Assembly (NCBI GenBank): GCA_946811695.1
Contig: OX328132.1
Location: 122,028,235 to 122,092,234, forward strand
DNA: 64,000 bases
From: Gonocerus acuteangulatus
Taxonomy: Eukaryota; Arthropoda; Insecta; Hemiptera; Coreidae
Direction: 5' to 3'
The notes below the pieces were generated by a model. The model did not search any database and was not told where the DNA came from. It saw nothing but the letters and a program-made list of their open reading frames with translations. Made by a program: the position numbers and the translations under genes. Positions 53,081-64,000 of the stretch are shown here, piece by piece (the first letter of the stretch is position 1; every line of letters starts with the position of its first letter).

Positions 53081-53352
53081 ACAGTAATATAAGTATTTTA
53101 GTCTTTTACGTTTCATTTAACACTAAAATGAATATTTTAATAAAGAAAGTTAAGTAAATTAGAAGTAATTTCCGATTAGGATACTCTTTTCTGTTTTTTG
53201 CGGACAATCTTGTTTTTCTTTGAGATTTCATTGGAATTGGTGTTTCACGATTGATCTAAACAAAGTAATAACTGTTTTTATTCTATTTCTTCAAAATTGC
53301 ACTAGGGATATGAACGGAACAGCGCCAAGATGACGCAGTTCCCGCGAGCTGG

Positions 53353-53716
53353 ATTTTTTTTTACATTAAAAGCTTCTTCGATTATCTTTGATCTTGTGTA
53401 TTGTTATATTAGTTGAGTGTAAATTTAAGTATTTATGAATTATGTCAAAGTAATTTTCATAAATTATTTTAGTTTGAAATTATACTTGATTTATCAGCAA
53501 TAAATAACATATATCTCGAAAAATATTAATAAAGATTAAATAAACTACTTTGTAATTATTATTAGGTTTATTGTATTCTAAGAGATAAAAAATTCTAAGG
53601 AATCTAAAGGATTCTAAAAAATCCTTAGTCCTCAAAAGTTTTGTTTACGTAATTTTTATGAAACAGATCTTTTGTAAGTTACAATTTTAAGCGAGATGGT
53701 TTGCTTAATTCTTATA
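53353..53716. other. AT-rich intergenic sequence
   Basis: Contains a short tandem-like patch (GATTCTAAAAAATCC, AAGGAATCTAAAGGATTC) near 53580-53630. No gene was recognised. Confidence 0.4.
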
Positions 53717-53859
53717 TTATTCTCGGTACTTACGTATTAGTTGAACCGGTCTCGAGAACTGGCTCCCAGTCAGTGATCCGGATCAGGCAATATGGCGATA
53801 ATTTCAATATGGCGACCTATTATTAAGACCAAGACCAAGGCAATTCGGCCTTCGAACGG

Positions 53860-54561
53860 ACACCTGGCTGGAAGGAAGCAGAATTCCCGTTGTCACAGCG
53901 ATAAGGTTTATATACTGGTGGTGTGAGGAGCTGACATCAGTTACATTCTGCAAAAAACATCTGAACATATTTGATAAAACAGTGATTGACTGGAATAATT
54001 ATATGAGAGAATTGTGTACCTTAGATATGGAGAGCAGAGAAAACGAAGAAGATAGGTGGACCAGGCTGCATTGTAGAAGTGGACGAAAGTCTTTTTACTA
54101 AACGCAAAAATAATTGTGGCCTTGTATTACCACAACGGTGGGTGTTTGGTGGAGTTTGCAGGGAAACCAAAGACTCGTTTGTAGTGAGTGTTGAAAATAG
54201 AAATGGCTCAACGCTTCTGCAAAAAATCATCGAAAATATAGCGGATGGTAGCATCATATAATCTGATAGCTAGAAAGGCTATCAGAGTAATGCTATCGGA
54301 ATTGCAGGTTTCCAACATGCTAGAGTTAATCACCGCTACAATTTCATTGACCGAGAAACAGGAGCATATACTCAAACCGTGGAAAGAATGTGGGGGAGTG
54401 CCAAATGGAGAAACAAAAGACATAGGGGCTCAGCGAGGCACCACCTGGAAACGTATCTTGTAGAATTTATATGGCGACAAAGAAATATAAAAGAAAATAG
54501 AGACCCGTTTGAAGCAATATTAAATTGCATATCGAGCCATTTTCCACCGAAAAACCAGTGA
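53860..54561 (+). pseudogene. Merlin transposase, one frameshift and two stops
   Basis: An N-terminal frame (IRFIYWWCEELTSVTFCKKH, VIDWNNYMRELC) shifts near 54050 into GGPGCIVEVDESLFTKRKNN, then RWVFGGVCRETKDSF. Stops TAA (54259-54261) and TAG (54271-54273) interrupt the expected I-x-SDSWKGY segment. The same frame continues [20 protein letters not shown], then RMWGSAKW and the end [24 protein letters not shown] and the T-x-x-x-E region are the three acidic residues of this DDE family. Nearly full length (family ~270-300 residues), with few lesions. Confidence 0.88.
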
Positions 54562-54636
54562 TCAATATTACCAACGAGTTGGATTAACTACAGTTTCGAT
54601 AACGTTGAGCGAACGTACCGACCGGAAACGCATAGC

Positions 54637-54710
54637 AATTTTTTTTACGGCGCATTTGCGCCATAATATTGGAAACTAGCGCCGACTCTTGGCCAGTAGA
54701 TTACATAACA
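54637..54710 (-). mobile_element. SINE tail fragment in the Merlin element
   Basis: A T run followed by ACGGCGCATTTGCGCC and AACTAGCGCCGAC, the complement of the SINE tail. TAGCAATT occurs on both sides (before the T run and after ATAACAT), a plausible 8-bp duplication. Confidence 0.6.
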
Positions 54711-54989
54711 TTAGCAATTATTAAATTAAAATAATATCTAATGTTAAGTAATCTAGGAAATTAAAAGGACTTATGTTAATGGCAGAATTGCTGCGTGTTT
54801 CCGCACGCTACGCTTGCTCAAGGATAATCGAAACTCTAGTCAATCCAACTCGTTGATAATGTTAAGGCTTGTTCTTGGTCTTAATAATAGGTCGCCATAT
54901 TGAAATTGTCGCCATATTGCCTGATCCGGATCACTCACTGGTAGACAGTTTTCGAGACCGGTGCAACTAATACGTAAGTACCTTTACGT

Positions 54990-55755
54990 ATTCTCAAATA
55001 ATAATAACGTTTGTATAAAGAAAAGATATTTTTTTCTGATTCAAAAAATTCTTGAAACTTAATTCTCATTGTGGAATTCTACCGCCAGATTTGGCTGACT
55101 AACACGGAAGGTTCTGTATCCGGCAGGTTTTGTATACAGAAAGGTTCTGTATCCGGATGATTCTGTAATACTTTGAAAAGGTACGTTTTTTTATTTACAA
55201 TTCTTTTTGAAAAATGTAAATAAAATGAAAAGTTTGAGTCAGACATGCGTTTAGAAAATGTTTTCATTATTAGTATTACGAGATTTCTTTGTTTATCAGA
55301 TTAAGAATTTGAGACACTAAACTACATTTATTCTCTTGTTTATTTTGGTTTCTAAAAAATTGCATTTGTTGTTTAGTGAGTGTTATGGCACTTGTCTTTT
55401 TGCTTTCACAATACTAATGTTGATAGCATTAACTGATGTTTAAGAAAATTATTCACTTAACACATAAAAGTGGCTTAAATTGATAGCAATGCACCAACAT
55501 TCTGTCACATTCAGGGCTGTTACATATAACAACTTTTCATTACTGAGTTAATAATTCAATGTAAATAGTGATGTTTTCTTAATTTTTACTTTGCTAATTG
55601 ATATAAGGGAAGCTTATATTATATATAAAATCAAAATTATTAATGCTCAATTATTGTTAGGAGAACAATTGTGTGCAAAACAATAGAAGCAGTAGGAATT
55701 AATACGCTATTTTCATCATATGTATATCTAGTTAAAATATTTAATTGTTCCTTTT
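54990..55755. other. intergenic upstream of the candidate gene
   Basis: AT-rich. Has two copies of GGTTCTGTATCCGG (55108 and 55143). It might hold the promoter and non-coding exon of the candidate gene; nothing specific is visible. Confidence 0.4.
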
Positions 55756-55772
55756 AGGATTAGGTCTTAAAA

Positions 55773-57341
55773 ATGGCTTCATCCTCTAAGGCTAAATCTG
55801 ACGGTTCTTGTGTCCCGGCTCTTCGACGTTCAAGGAGGGTAAGATTACAGAATAGTACTAACACTAAATGACTAATTTATATTATAATCAATCCTGCTCC
55901 AGGACCTACATTTTAGGTTCAACAGATCCAAAAATGTATAAACAGGGTTCACTGTGAAGCTGAAGTCAATAATCTTCCATGTAAGTACCTTGGCCCTCAA
56001 CAAAGTAAGTATGATATCATTAAAACTGCATCAGTTCTGGAAGTCCTTGTGTGACATTCTATATGTTGTGGATGTGATGGCTCGATCTTGTTATACTTTA
56101 GCAAACCACTTCCCCTTGAGGTAGTAATATAAAAGAGCACACCTTGAAGGCTTTCAGAGATCGTTTCGTGGCACTAGCCTCTAAAGATCACCTTGAGCTA
56201 TAGCTTTGTCTTTTACTTTTAATTTTCCAGCATTTTGGATGACAGGTAAATGGCTCTTTTATAAAGTAGAATTTCCATTTGTCAATATTTTTGCAGTGAA
56301 ATTGAGTAAAATAATTCGACAGAAATTGAATTTATCATATTATTGATTTCATGCAGAATTCAATTGCCCAGAGATGTATGCCACATCTAGAGCTCATTTC
56401 ATATTTCTTTTCCTTCCTCCATTGGTGTATATAAGGGGGGCTGAGGGGGCTGCAGCCCCCCTGAACTCGGTAAAAATGTGTCTTAAAAAATTTTAAAAAT
56501 AAATTTATTAAGAACACTTAGTTCAGAAAAAATAATGTTTTGAGTTATAATTGGGTAACTATTCCAAATTGTAGATTGTTAGTAGTCCATACCCCCAAAT
56601 GCTCTCATGTTCCCCCTCCCCCAATTCTCCAAGCCCCATCCGAAATTATTTTCTATATACGCCCAAGCCTTCCTCTCTTATAAGCATTATTTTTCTGTGG
56701 TATTTTCCTCTCTCTTTTTACAGATCCTATAAATATATATTTGTGATATTTGTTAATTTATTTGATCAAAATTGTAGTCAAATCAAATTGAATTGGTTTA
56801 TTTAAACAGGTCGTGATGGGTTCACACAAATTGAGAACTACTGTTTTAAAATATATGAAACATGGCTAGCTATAAAAGTTTTACTACCACATAACAATAT
56901 AAAATGTATACTATGGAACATAAATTACCTTACATCTACAGGCGTAGCCCAATATTATATCTGAGATCCAAGTAATATCTTCTTGATCTTGGAAATTTCT
57001 TATTGGCACAAACACTTTAAGATACACTGATAGGAAAAATTGTTAGGATTTGACTCTCTTCTATCTAGCAAAAAACTGGTGATCTACCCGGGTGGAGACG
57101 CTTTCTTGATTTTAGATTGAGGAAATTTTTGCTAGGTGAGCATTTTCTGTTACAAAGAAGTAGTAAGATATCTTTTCATAAATTTAATATTTTTTTCCTA
57201 ACATACAAAAGATTTTAAATTATATCTGTTTACAAATATTCTTTTATTTTTTTAAATCTCCCCCCCCCCATGCTTGCGAACTTTTATCCCGTACATTATT
57301 TAAATTGAAACCATAATATCCCATGTAGTTGGGATATCACT

Positions 57342-57412
<71 letters not shown>

Positions 57413-58511
57413 TATTAATTCCCAGGAGCACTATACCTTCTCTTATTCTAGCTTGTCCGATTTTCACACTTTCCTGACACTTTTGGGAGGTATTTTCATT
57501 ATTTTGTTACAAGTGTTTGTGCAAGGCACTTGTTTGTAAGATATTTTTTTATTTTTCTGTGTGAAAAAGTTATTTATTATTTAACATAGTAAAACCCATT
57601 TTTAAAATGCATCAATTTTTAAAATGATGAAAAAAATATAAATAAAAATAAATGTTTTCAACTCTGCCAATGTTCGTCCAAAGCTTGCATTAAAAAATAT
57701 ATTCAGTTACAAACGCCCCCCCCCCTACCTAGAAGTTCGGTCTTTCTTTTGTTTAAATGCAATAGTGGTCTTATGAGAGAAATTCATTTTATTAATATTA
57801 TGTATCATGTGTATTCTAAAATATTGTTTAGTCTAAAATTAAGTAATTTTCAAATAGTTCATTTTACGTTTTATAAATGGTTGTCGCTCTTTCATTTTTT
57901 AAAAAGTTTTACGAATGTTATTTCCTAGTTTTGTGTTATTATTGATACTGTGTATTTTGTTAGTTGAAATAGAGAAATATTTTCATTATTTACAAAATAA
58001 GTTAGTTTTTTTTAAATATGTTTTTAATATATTTTAAACACTTAAAATTTGTGTTCATTGAGTTGCCTTCAATGAATATTCAGTAAGCACTATAATTTTT
58101 TGAACAAAAAAAAATATGAGTATAAATATATTTCTCATTCATTATATACCACTATTTGTTTGTGAATATCTTGTTCCCTTCTATTTTGTTTGGTTTGTTT
58201 CTCTCCAATGTTTTCTGAAGAGCTTGCTAAAATCTTTTACTTATCTCTCCATTTAATACACATATGCCATCGTTTTAATATTGCTAGATGACATTATCCT
58301 ATATTAATTTTTTCTGAGTTAGATCCTTGACGTTCCAACCCTATTGGCTCTTAAGGTCCCAACTGTAGGATCACTGGTTAAAAATTTATTTACTTGCAAA
58401 GAGTGTCTCTTTCTTCTAAATCAATACACAAGGGTGTCCACTACACATTGTGCATGAGACACGCTCCTGCAGACTGAAAATCCTCAAAGGCTGTATTGTA
58501 AATAATTATTT

Positions 58512-58579
<68 letters not shown>

Positions 58580-58835
58580 AATAAAATAATTATTTACAAT
58601 GCAGCCTTAGAGGATTTTCAGTCTGCAGGAGCGTAGTATCTCGTGTACAATGTGTAGTGGGCACCCTTGTGTATAGATTTAGAACGAAGAGACACTCTTT
58701 GCAAGTAAATAATTTTTTAACCAGTGTTCCTATAGATGGGACCTTAAGAGCCAATAGGGTTGGAAACGCCAAGGATCTATCTCAGAAACACGCTCCTGCA
58801 GACTGAAAATCCTCTGACTATCCCCATCGTATAGA

Positions 58836-58905
<70 letters not shown>

Positions 58906-59457
58906 TAAGTTTAATTAATATTTATTTTTATTTGTTTTAATATATTGGAAAAAAATAAGACATCCACTCCATAAAATCATTGATATATAAGTGCCCAGTG
59001 GCCCATATGAAACAAGACCCCCAAGAATATATGGAGCTCTTCTTTCCTACTGGTATATTCTTCGACCCTGACATCCTCGCCTTTGGAAGTATAAATTCTG
59101 CATTTAATGTTTCTTTCTGACAATGAGCAATAACATTCCATTTCAAAAAATATTTGGAAAATAATCACACAGTTCTTGACTCTCCATTAGTACTTTTAAA
59201 CCTTGGCTTCCTGTGATATGGATAGTGTTCCTTATAGTTTAAGGAACTTCTTATAAGTGATTGAGCTCGGGTTGTGGTAGATAGTGAATTTCATCACAAA
59301 AGAATAAATATTAAACACTAGTTTTATTTTTTCTGCCTAAAATGTTTTCAAGTTATTAAGCAATTGAAAGAGTATTGTTTCATTTTCCAGATAAGAGAAA
59401 AGGAAAAGGACAAGAAAGTGAAGATAAAAGAACCTGAAAAGATATTAGAAGCATTAG
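55773..59457 (+). CDS. candidate spliced gene of unknown function, first coding exons
   Basis: A likely first coding exon at 55773-55838 begins with ATG 17 nt after a good acceptor (CCTTTTAG) and encodes MASSSKAKSDGSCVPALRRS plus RR, ending at donor GGGTAAGA in phase 0. A second candidate exon at 59391-59457 follows a strong acceptor (CATTTTCCAG). It continues IREKEKDKKVKIKEPEKILE then AL, ending at donor GGTACT in phase 1. Joined, they give a basic, lysine/arginine-rich N terminus such as nuclear proteins often have. I do not recognise the family. Later exons would be to the right, probably outside the window. The alternative is two chance open stretches. A third splice-bounded segment (55917-55980) would shift the frame if included. 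Confidence 0.45.
56424..56664 (+). mobile_element. MITE with GTATATA termini, copy 4
   Basis: Left TTGGTGTATATAAGGGGGGC with GGGGGCTGCAGCCCCCC hairpin; right CCCCATCCGAAATTATTTTC then TATATACGCCC. The cleanest copy: the ends form an imperfect inverted repeat. Confidence 0.65.
57345..57409. repeat. (TA)n microsatellite
   Basis: Perfect TA run of about 65 bp. Confidence 0.95.
58311..58789. mobile_element. fold-back element with ~200-bp arms
   Basis: Arm 58311-58512 and arm 58577-58789 are inverted copies (TTTCTGAGTTAGATCCTTG against its near-complement, TACACAAGGGTGTCCACTAC and others). They are separated only by a TA tract, so a strand could fold into a ~200-bp hairpin. No protein is encoded. 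A short direct copy of ACGCTCCTGCAGACTGAAAA follows at 58790. Confidence 0.85.
58514..58575. repeat. (TA)n microsatellite in the fold-back loop
   Basis: TA run forming the loop between the two arms. Confidence 0.95.
58840..58902. repeat. (TA)n microsatellite
   Basis: Perfect TA run just right of the fold-back element. Confidence 0.95.
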
Positions 59458-59651
59458 GTACTAAGGGCAAAGTAGGATTTTTCGTCATTAAATGGTAAAA
59501 AAATGAAAAAAATGTCACTTTTTCATATTTTTGTAATTTTATTTAATATGATAGTTTTTGAATATTTATATATTTACATTAAAAATATTTAAAGAAGAAA
59601 AATAATAAATATATATAATAAAATATTCTTAAATAATAAAAATAATAATAA

Positions 59652-59652
<1 letters not shown>

Positions 59653-59711
<59 letters not shown>
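59653..59711. repeat. (TA)n microsatellite
   Basis: TA run bounded by AATAAGAA and TTCTTATC, so it lies in a small palindrome. Confidence 0.95.
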
Positions 59712-59713
<2 letters not shown>

Positions 59714-62700
59714 TTATCAATGTTGAATATATGCTTTACTGTATATTTTACAATCAAATGTATTTTGGATTTAAATGTTAAGTAATACATTCAAAAACTA
59801 ACAACCTTAGATACTTTAGTTAAAGTGTTCTGGCCTAATAAGCAGACCAATGCATTTTACTGTTTACTCCCCCTCCCTTTTTGTCTCAGATAAGAAGGAT
59901 AGATAAGAATCAGAGATGGGCATAATTTTATTTAAAAATAAAAATATGAATTTATTCGTACATCATATATTTGTAAATACGAATATAAATAAATTCGTAT
60001 TCATAAGTGTGAATACGAATTAATTTTTATTCATGTATATTAAATATAAAAATACAAATAAAATTTTATTCGCAAATTTTCGCAGCTGATATTAAGAAAG
60101 TTATTGAAGGTGATTTTTCTTTTTTGCACATCAAGAATCTGGCAGTCCATAAAAAAAAAAAAAAAAAAAAAAAAAAATGTGAATAAATTTGTATTCACAA
60201 TTTATAATGTAAATAAACTTGTATTCATATTATTTAGTGTGAATTTTTTTTAAATCACTTGATTTTTTGTGAATATTCACATTTTTTGTGAATATTTGCA
60301 ATTTTAGTAGTCAAAATAGGAAATAGTAAAATAGGAATTTCTCTAATAGTATGCTAGATGTGTATCGGGCGAGCAAATTGTCGATGACGCTGTTATGATT
60401 ACAGTCAACTCGAACCTTTTCTTGTGTTTTTGGACTGATGATGATGGTCTAAAGCCAACCTATAGGCACTGTCTTTCTCTCTCCGAAAAGACAAGTGGGA
60501 GGCCTCATAAAGCTTTCGTGAGCTCTTGACCACTGTGCTTAAATATCTGCTTTATAGCTATTTAATTTTCCCTTGGCTTCTATGTCCCTCTTTCCCCTTG
60601 TCTAATTCAGGGGGTTCATATCTTCATTCATTACTGCTATGTAGGACAATCCCTCTGAAAGGGGAATTCCTTTCTCTAAAATGTTTTTGGAAATGGCACT
60701 GCCATCTTATTGGTAAACTGATCTCATAGAACAGGACCCATTCTGGGTGGTACAATCATGCACCCAGAAATCATAGTGACTGCCATTCTCCACGTGGTAT
60801 GTTTTCTATAAACTCTTGGTCTAATTCAAATGCATAGCTGTCTCAGGCTAAAAAAACAGCCTCATGGTCCTAGCCATGTATTATCCGGTGAATAGCTTAC
60901 TCATGATCTACCCCACCAATGCATCTTGGCTACTCCATTGGGGATAAGTAAGCATCTGTAATTAGATTAATCCTTAGTAAAGGTGTACTTACCTGTTGAA
61001 TATTTTTGCCTTTCATCTTTATAACAAAAAAAAAAAAAGAGAGTTCTTTTACTATTTACACGAATGCTTGTTTTCTTTTGTTGCAACTTTGTACGTGTGT
61101 CATATTTAACTTCTTCTTACAGTTTTAATCATTGACTTTCGACACTTTAACGAAAAATAGATTTATCTAAGGAACGCCTTATTGCAATGGAATAGTATGA
61201 ATACCCAAAAACATGTTCAACGGTATTTATATTAAAACATTCCAATCTTAGATTTTAGCTTACTTTCAGTGAATATATGCTACATCTATCTTTTCTAATT
61301 GTAAAACATCCCTTGAATATAAAATTAAGAAAATGAAAATACTTAGTAAATAGTAGTCTGGATTATCTGGTCATAGCAAGATCGCCTGTGTTACAATTAT
61401 GTAGATGTTAAGAAGCTTGTATTTCATACCTCATTTTATTTTTTATGTATTGATGCTCCAAATCGCGGGTGATAAGCAGCTTATGTTCTCCAGCCAAATT
61501 CAACTTGTCTGAATTTGTTATATTATAATTTTTCTTGTAAACTTATTAATCTAGGACAACTAACATTTATCCCAATTTGTCACATCTGGTGCCCATGGGA
61601 AGTTTAGGCTTAGGCACATGTTCAGTTAAAAAATCTGTGTTTAAAACAAGAGAGAATAAAGCAGGACAGTGTATTTGTGGTGGCAAAGTATTGTGAAGAG
61701 ACCAGAGTTTTTAGATTTTTTTCCGGAAATGAAACGGTTGTCAGATAAAAGTATTGGATTAATTTCTTTAAAATTCATAGTTCATTTACGAATTTTGATG
61801 GAATTAATCTGAAATCTTTCAGATAGAGTGCTAGTGAACAGAGAAATTAGAGGATCCTGCTTGAATTTTAATCAATTCACCTTACCAGTTCACGAGCATG
61901 GGTAGTTATTAAATATGATCATAAATTACGTACATAACTCAAGAAATATATTGAAGACAATGCACAATATCTGTGACATGTAATTCTTTCAGCATATATT
62001 TTGAATAAATTTTGAATATTAGTAAAGATGAATCAATTTAAGGAAATACAAAGTAAACAATGAACATCCTATCGCAAGATTGGAGACCTGACTAAACCTG
62101 AGAGACTTGGATCTGTAATCTCTACTCAATCTGATTACTATTATATCTACTGGGCTTACAGTAATACCATAAAGAACAAGAAACAACAGTTTACTTTAAT
62201 ACATATTTATTTAAATTTATTGCTAATGATAGATGTGGAAGAAATATTGGATGCGATCATAGGGAATTATTATTGTCTATCTGAGGAAATCACAATGAAA
62301 GAAGATAGTGCCCACTTAGAAACAATTGTCTACTTTTTTGATAAGTAGACAAAGTTGTTTTTTCACAAAAGGTCTCTGTTAAATTGGAAAGGTCTAAGCA
62401 TATCTTCAGATAACGAACACCTGATAATTATTATTTTATTTTGTGTTTTTGGTTTTCTGACTGCTATGGTCATTAGCACTAACTAGGCAAATGAAAATAT
62501 TCTTGTTAATGGAACTATGTGATGAAAATATGATTCCGTCTGTCAAAAATGCAATGATTTACAAATGAAGCTCAGATTCATTTGGTGCAAAGGCGCACAG
62601 TGATCCCAATCCAGGCTATATGGTGCAAAAAATCATACCTCATCATTTGTTGGATCTGGACGATTCTTTGCACAAAACTTCTTTAAATGAAACTAGATAT

Positions 62701-63211
62701 GAATTTGGATATCATTTCTTGAAAAGCAAAATGGTGATAACTTAATGGCAGTATATTTTTCAGGAAATATTCCATTGTTCTTATTAATTAAAGATTTTAG
62801 AATAAAAAATCAGCCTAAAACGTCAATAAAACAACCATTTACCTATTGAATATGTATTTCTTGAATAAACAAAATGACGACACTTTGTTATGAAGAAATC
62901 CTACCATTTTTATGCAGAGGTTTTAAGTGAAAACATTGAAAATATTTACATACAAAAAATATTTACAAATAAAATAAGAATACTCATTAGTATATTTTGC
63001 TTTAAAAAAAATAGGTGGCTTGATGCCATAGGTCAATAAATTTTTGGAGTAAAAATATTAAGCTATTATTTTTTTTAAGGCCAATCAGATTTATGATGCT
63101 CATGCATTTCAGGTAATTATAATAATTAATGAAAAATAATCATCACTGGAGCACTATTTCTTTTTGTTTGTTTCTTTAAAAATAAAAAAATGTATATAAC
63201 AAAAAAAAAAA

Positions 63212-63229
63212 ATAAGATGTAGATGCGCC

Positions 63230-63264
<35 letters not shown>
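63212..63264 (+). mobile_element. SINE tail fragment
   Basis: AAGATGTAGATGCGCCGTTA followed by about 33 A, the end of the shared SINE tail without a head. Confidence 0.7.
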
Positions 63265-63266
<2 letters not shown>

Positions 63267-64000
63267 GGATAATTCAAAATTATAAATTTTTTTTATATAT
63301 TTTTGATTATCACGTTAAAAAAGAAAATTAAACAAATAAAATTTAAAGAAAAAGACGGCTTTATTTTTGCACAAAGTTTCAAGTGTAATTACTTTTCTGC
63401 TGAAATCGTAAAAACAGAAAGCCTACTATAATAATTTGAATAAACTCTTATTGAGAATTTTGGCATTGAAATTATTATGTTAATACTGCTACTAGATGTT
63501 AATTTAATCTAATTGTCGATATAAATAATTATTATCTTAAGAAATAAGAAATTCAATGCCCAAATAGCTATTTTTGTGATGCCAAATATAGCAACGTAAC
63601 CCTCAGAGTGCGACACCCTCAGCAGAAGAAAATCATATCTAATAGATTATTTTTTCTTTATACTTAATAATGACATTCACTTAGTCAGCAAATAGTTTTA
63701 ATTCACTCAATGTATTGTAGTGATATTTTCAATATAAATAGATTAAATTTAAATAAGGAACCAAGAAATATCTTACTACTTCTTTGTAATATAAAATGCT
63801 CACTGAACAAAAATTTCCTCAATCTGAAATCAAGAAGGCCGTGCAGATTGTCAGTTGTTTTTCTGAGGAGAAGAAGAAGAGATCCTTACTATTTTTACTA
63901 GGAGAGTATCCTATAGTTTTGTGGCAAAAGAAGTTTTTGAATTCAGATAGATCAAGAGAATATTAATTGGACTGTGAGCTACGCCTGTGGATATAAGGTA

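Larger units (their letters stand above)
51775..53350 (+). repeat. dispersed repeat family A, copy 6, split by two SINEs
   Basis: Plus-strand copy: GGTCCGAATTTGGTACTATA, CAAGTACCCTTTTTATAGGT, GGAAGGGTCAGAATAAAATA, then the tRNA SINE (52442-52654) and the 5S SINE (52881-53080). It ends CAGCGCCAAGATGACGCAGT then TCCCGCGAG at 53347. Confidence 0.7.
53725..54987 (+). mobile_element. Merlin (IS1016-like) DNA transposon
   Basis: Long terminal inverted repeats of about 110 bp: left GGTACTTACGTATTAGTTGA ... GATCCGGATCAGGCAATATG ... GGTCGCCATATTG-type words, and their complement at 54862-54982. TATTCTC lies on both outer sides (53718-53724 and 54989-54995), 7 bases of the 8-bp duplication expected for Merlin. 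The transposase frame is inside, and a SINE tail lies near 54640-54710. Confidence 0.9.
55839..59390 (+). other. putative long first intron of the candidate gene
   Basis: AT-rich stretch holding a MITE at 56424-56664, TA repeats and a fold-back element at 58311-58789. No conserved protein sequence was recognised in it. Confidence 0.4.
59458..64000. other. AT-rich terminal region, no further gene recognised
   Basis: Possibly an intron of the candidate gene. It includes a patch of GAATACGAAT/ATTCGTATTC-type short inverted repeats (59935-60310), an A run (60147-60178) and a decayed SINE tail at 62455-62480. The open stretch at 63798-63965 (MLTEQKFPQS...KKKRSLLFLLGEY) cannot be confirmed as coding. 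Confidence 0.4.

Noticed and set aside
60410..60960. Moderately GC-rich block as a possible gene
   Set aside because: The 67-codon frame has no recognisable domain and no splice-consistent neighbours. It may be an unclassified repeat.
63798..63965. Open stretch with KKKRSLLFLLGEY as a possible exon of the candidate gene
   Set aside because: No convincing acceptor in the right phase and no homology recognised.
1..64000. CRISPR arrays, operons or prokaryotic signals
   Set aside because: The tandem repeats found have no unique spacers. Spliced genes, SINEs and LINEs show eukaryotic nuclear DNA.

Overview
This is eukaryotic nuclear DNA, AT-rich, with spliced genes, long introns, microsatellites and very dense transposable elements, plus one 200-base assembly gap (34245-34444). 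An arthropod is the likely source: the 5S rRNA-derived SINE resembles arthropod 5S, and Jockey, R2-like, I-like, Penelope-like (PLE), mariner, Merlin and pogo elements occur together. The species cannot be named from the sequence.

The one clearly recognised host gene is UBA5, the E1 activating enzyme of the UFM1 pathway. It lies on the minus strand with four exons between 45338 and 39769, all in phase. The exons for its C-terminal half were not found in the window. A second, divergently placed candidate gene of unknown function starts at 55773 on the plus strand and is supported by two small phase-consistent exons.

Most of the rest is mobile DNA. From left to right: a TTAA-flanked MITE (1.4-2.0 kb); a PLE with reverse transcriptase and GIY-YIG remnants (4.2-5.5 kb) abutting a pogo-type DNA transposon (5.5-6.7 kb); a palindromic PLE-termini-only insertion (8.5-8.8 kb); copies of an unclassified dispersed repeat, one broken by a SINE and an R2-like element (10-15.8 kb); a non-LTR fragment (16.6-17.0 kb); a nearly complete Jockey element with intact ORF2 and perfect target-site duplication (18.7-21.8 kb); further dispersed repeats; a Jockey 3' fragment carrying an in-frame 39-bp minisatellite (25.8-26.5 kb); a second palindromic PLE-like insertion (27.8-28.1 kb); 55-bp and ~175-bp tandem arrays interrupted by another PLE (29.6-34.0 kb); a PLE copy with 15-bp target duplication (34.6-35.7 kb); and an I-like non-LTR element in one frame broken by three stops (35.8-38.7 kb).

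To the right of that come UBA5 with mariner and MITE insertions in its introns (39.8-45.3 kb), a second pogo copy (46.2-47.5 kb), a Ty3/gypsy gag-protease remnant (47.5-48.4 kb), more dispersed repeats carrying tRNA-derived and 5S-derived SINEs (48.4-53.4 kb), a long-inverted-repeat element (50.2-51.4 kb), and a Merlin transposon (53.7-55.0 kb). The last 9 kb holds the candidate gene, a fold-back element and AT-rich sequence with no other recognisable gene.

The most interesting signal is the set of PLE termini. Several carry a recognisable hammerhead-ribozyme core, and at least two families appear as insertions made of almost nothing but a pair of inverted termini, one with a clean 14-bp target duplication.
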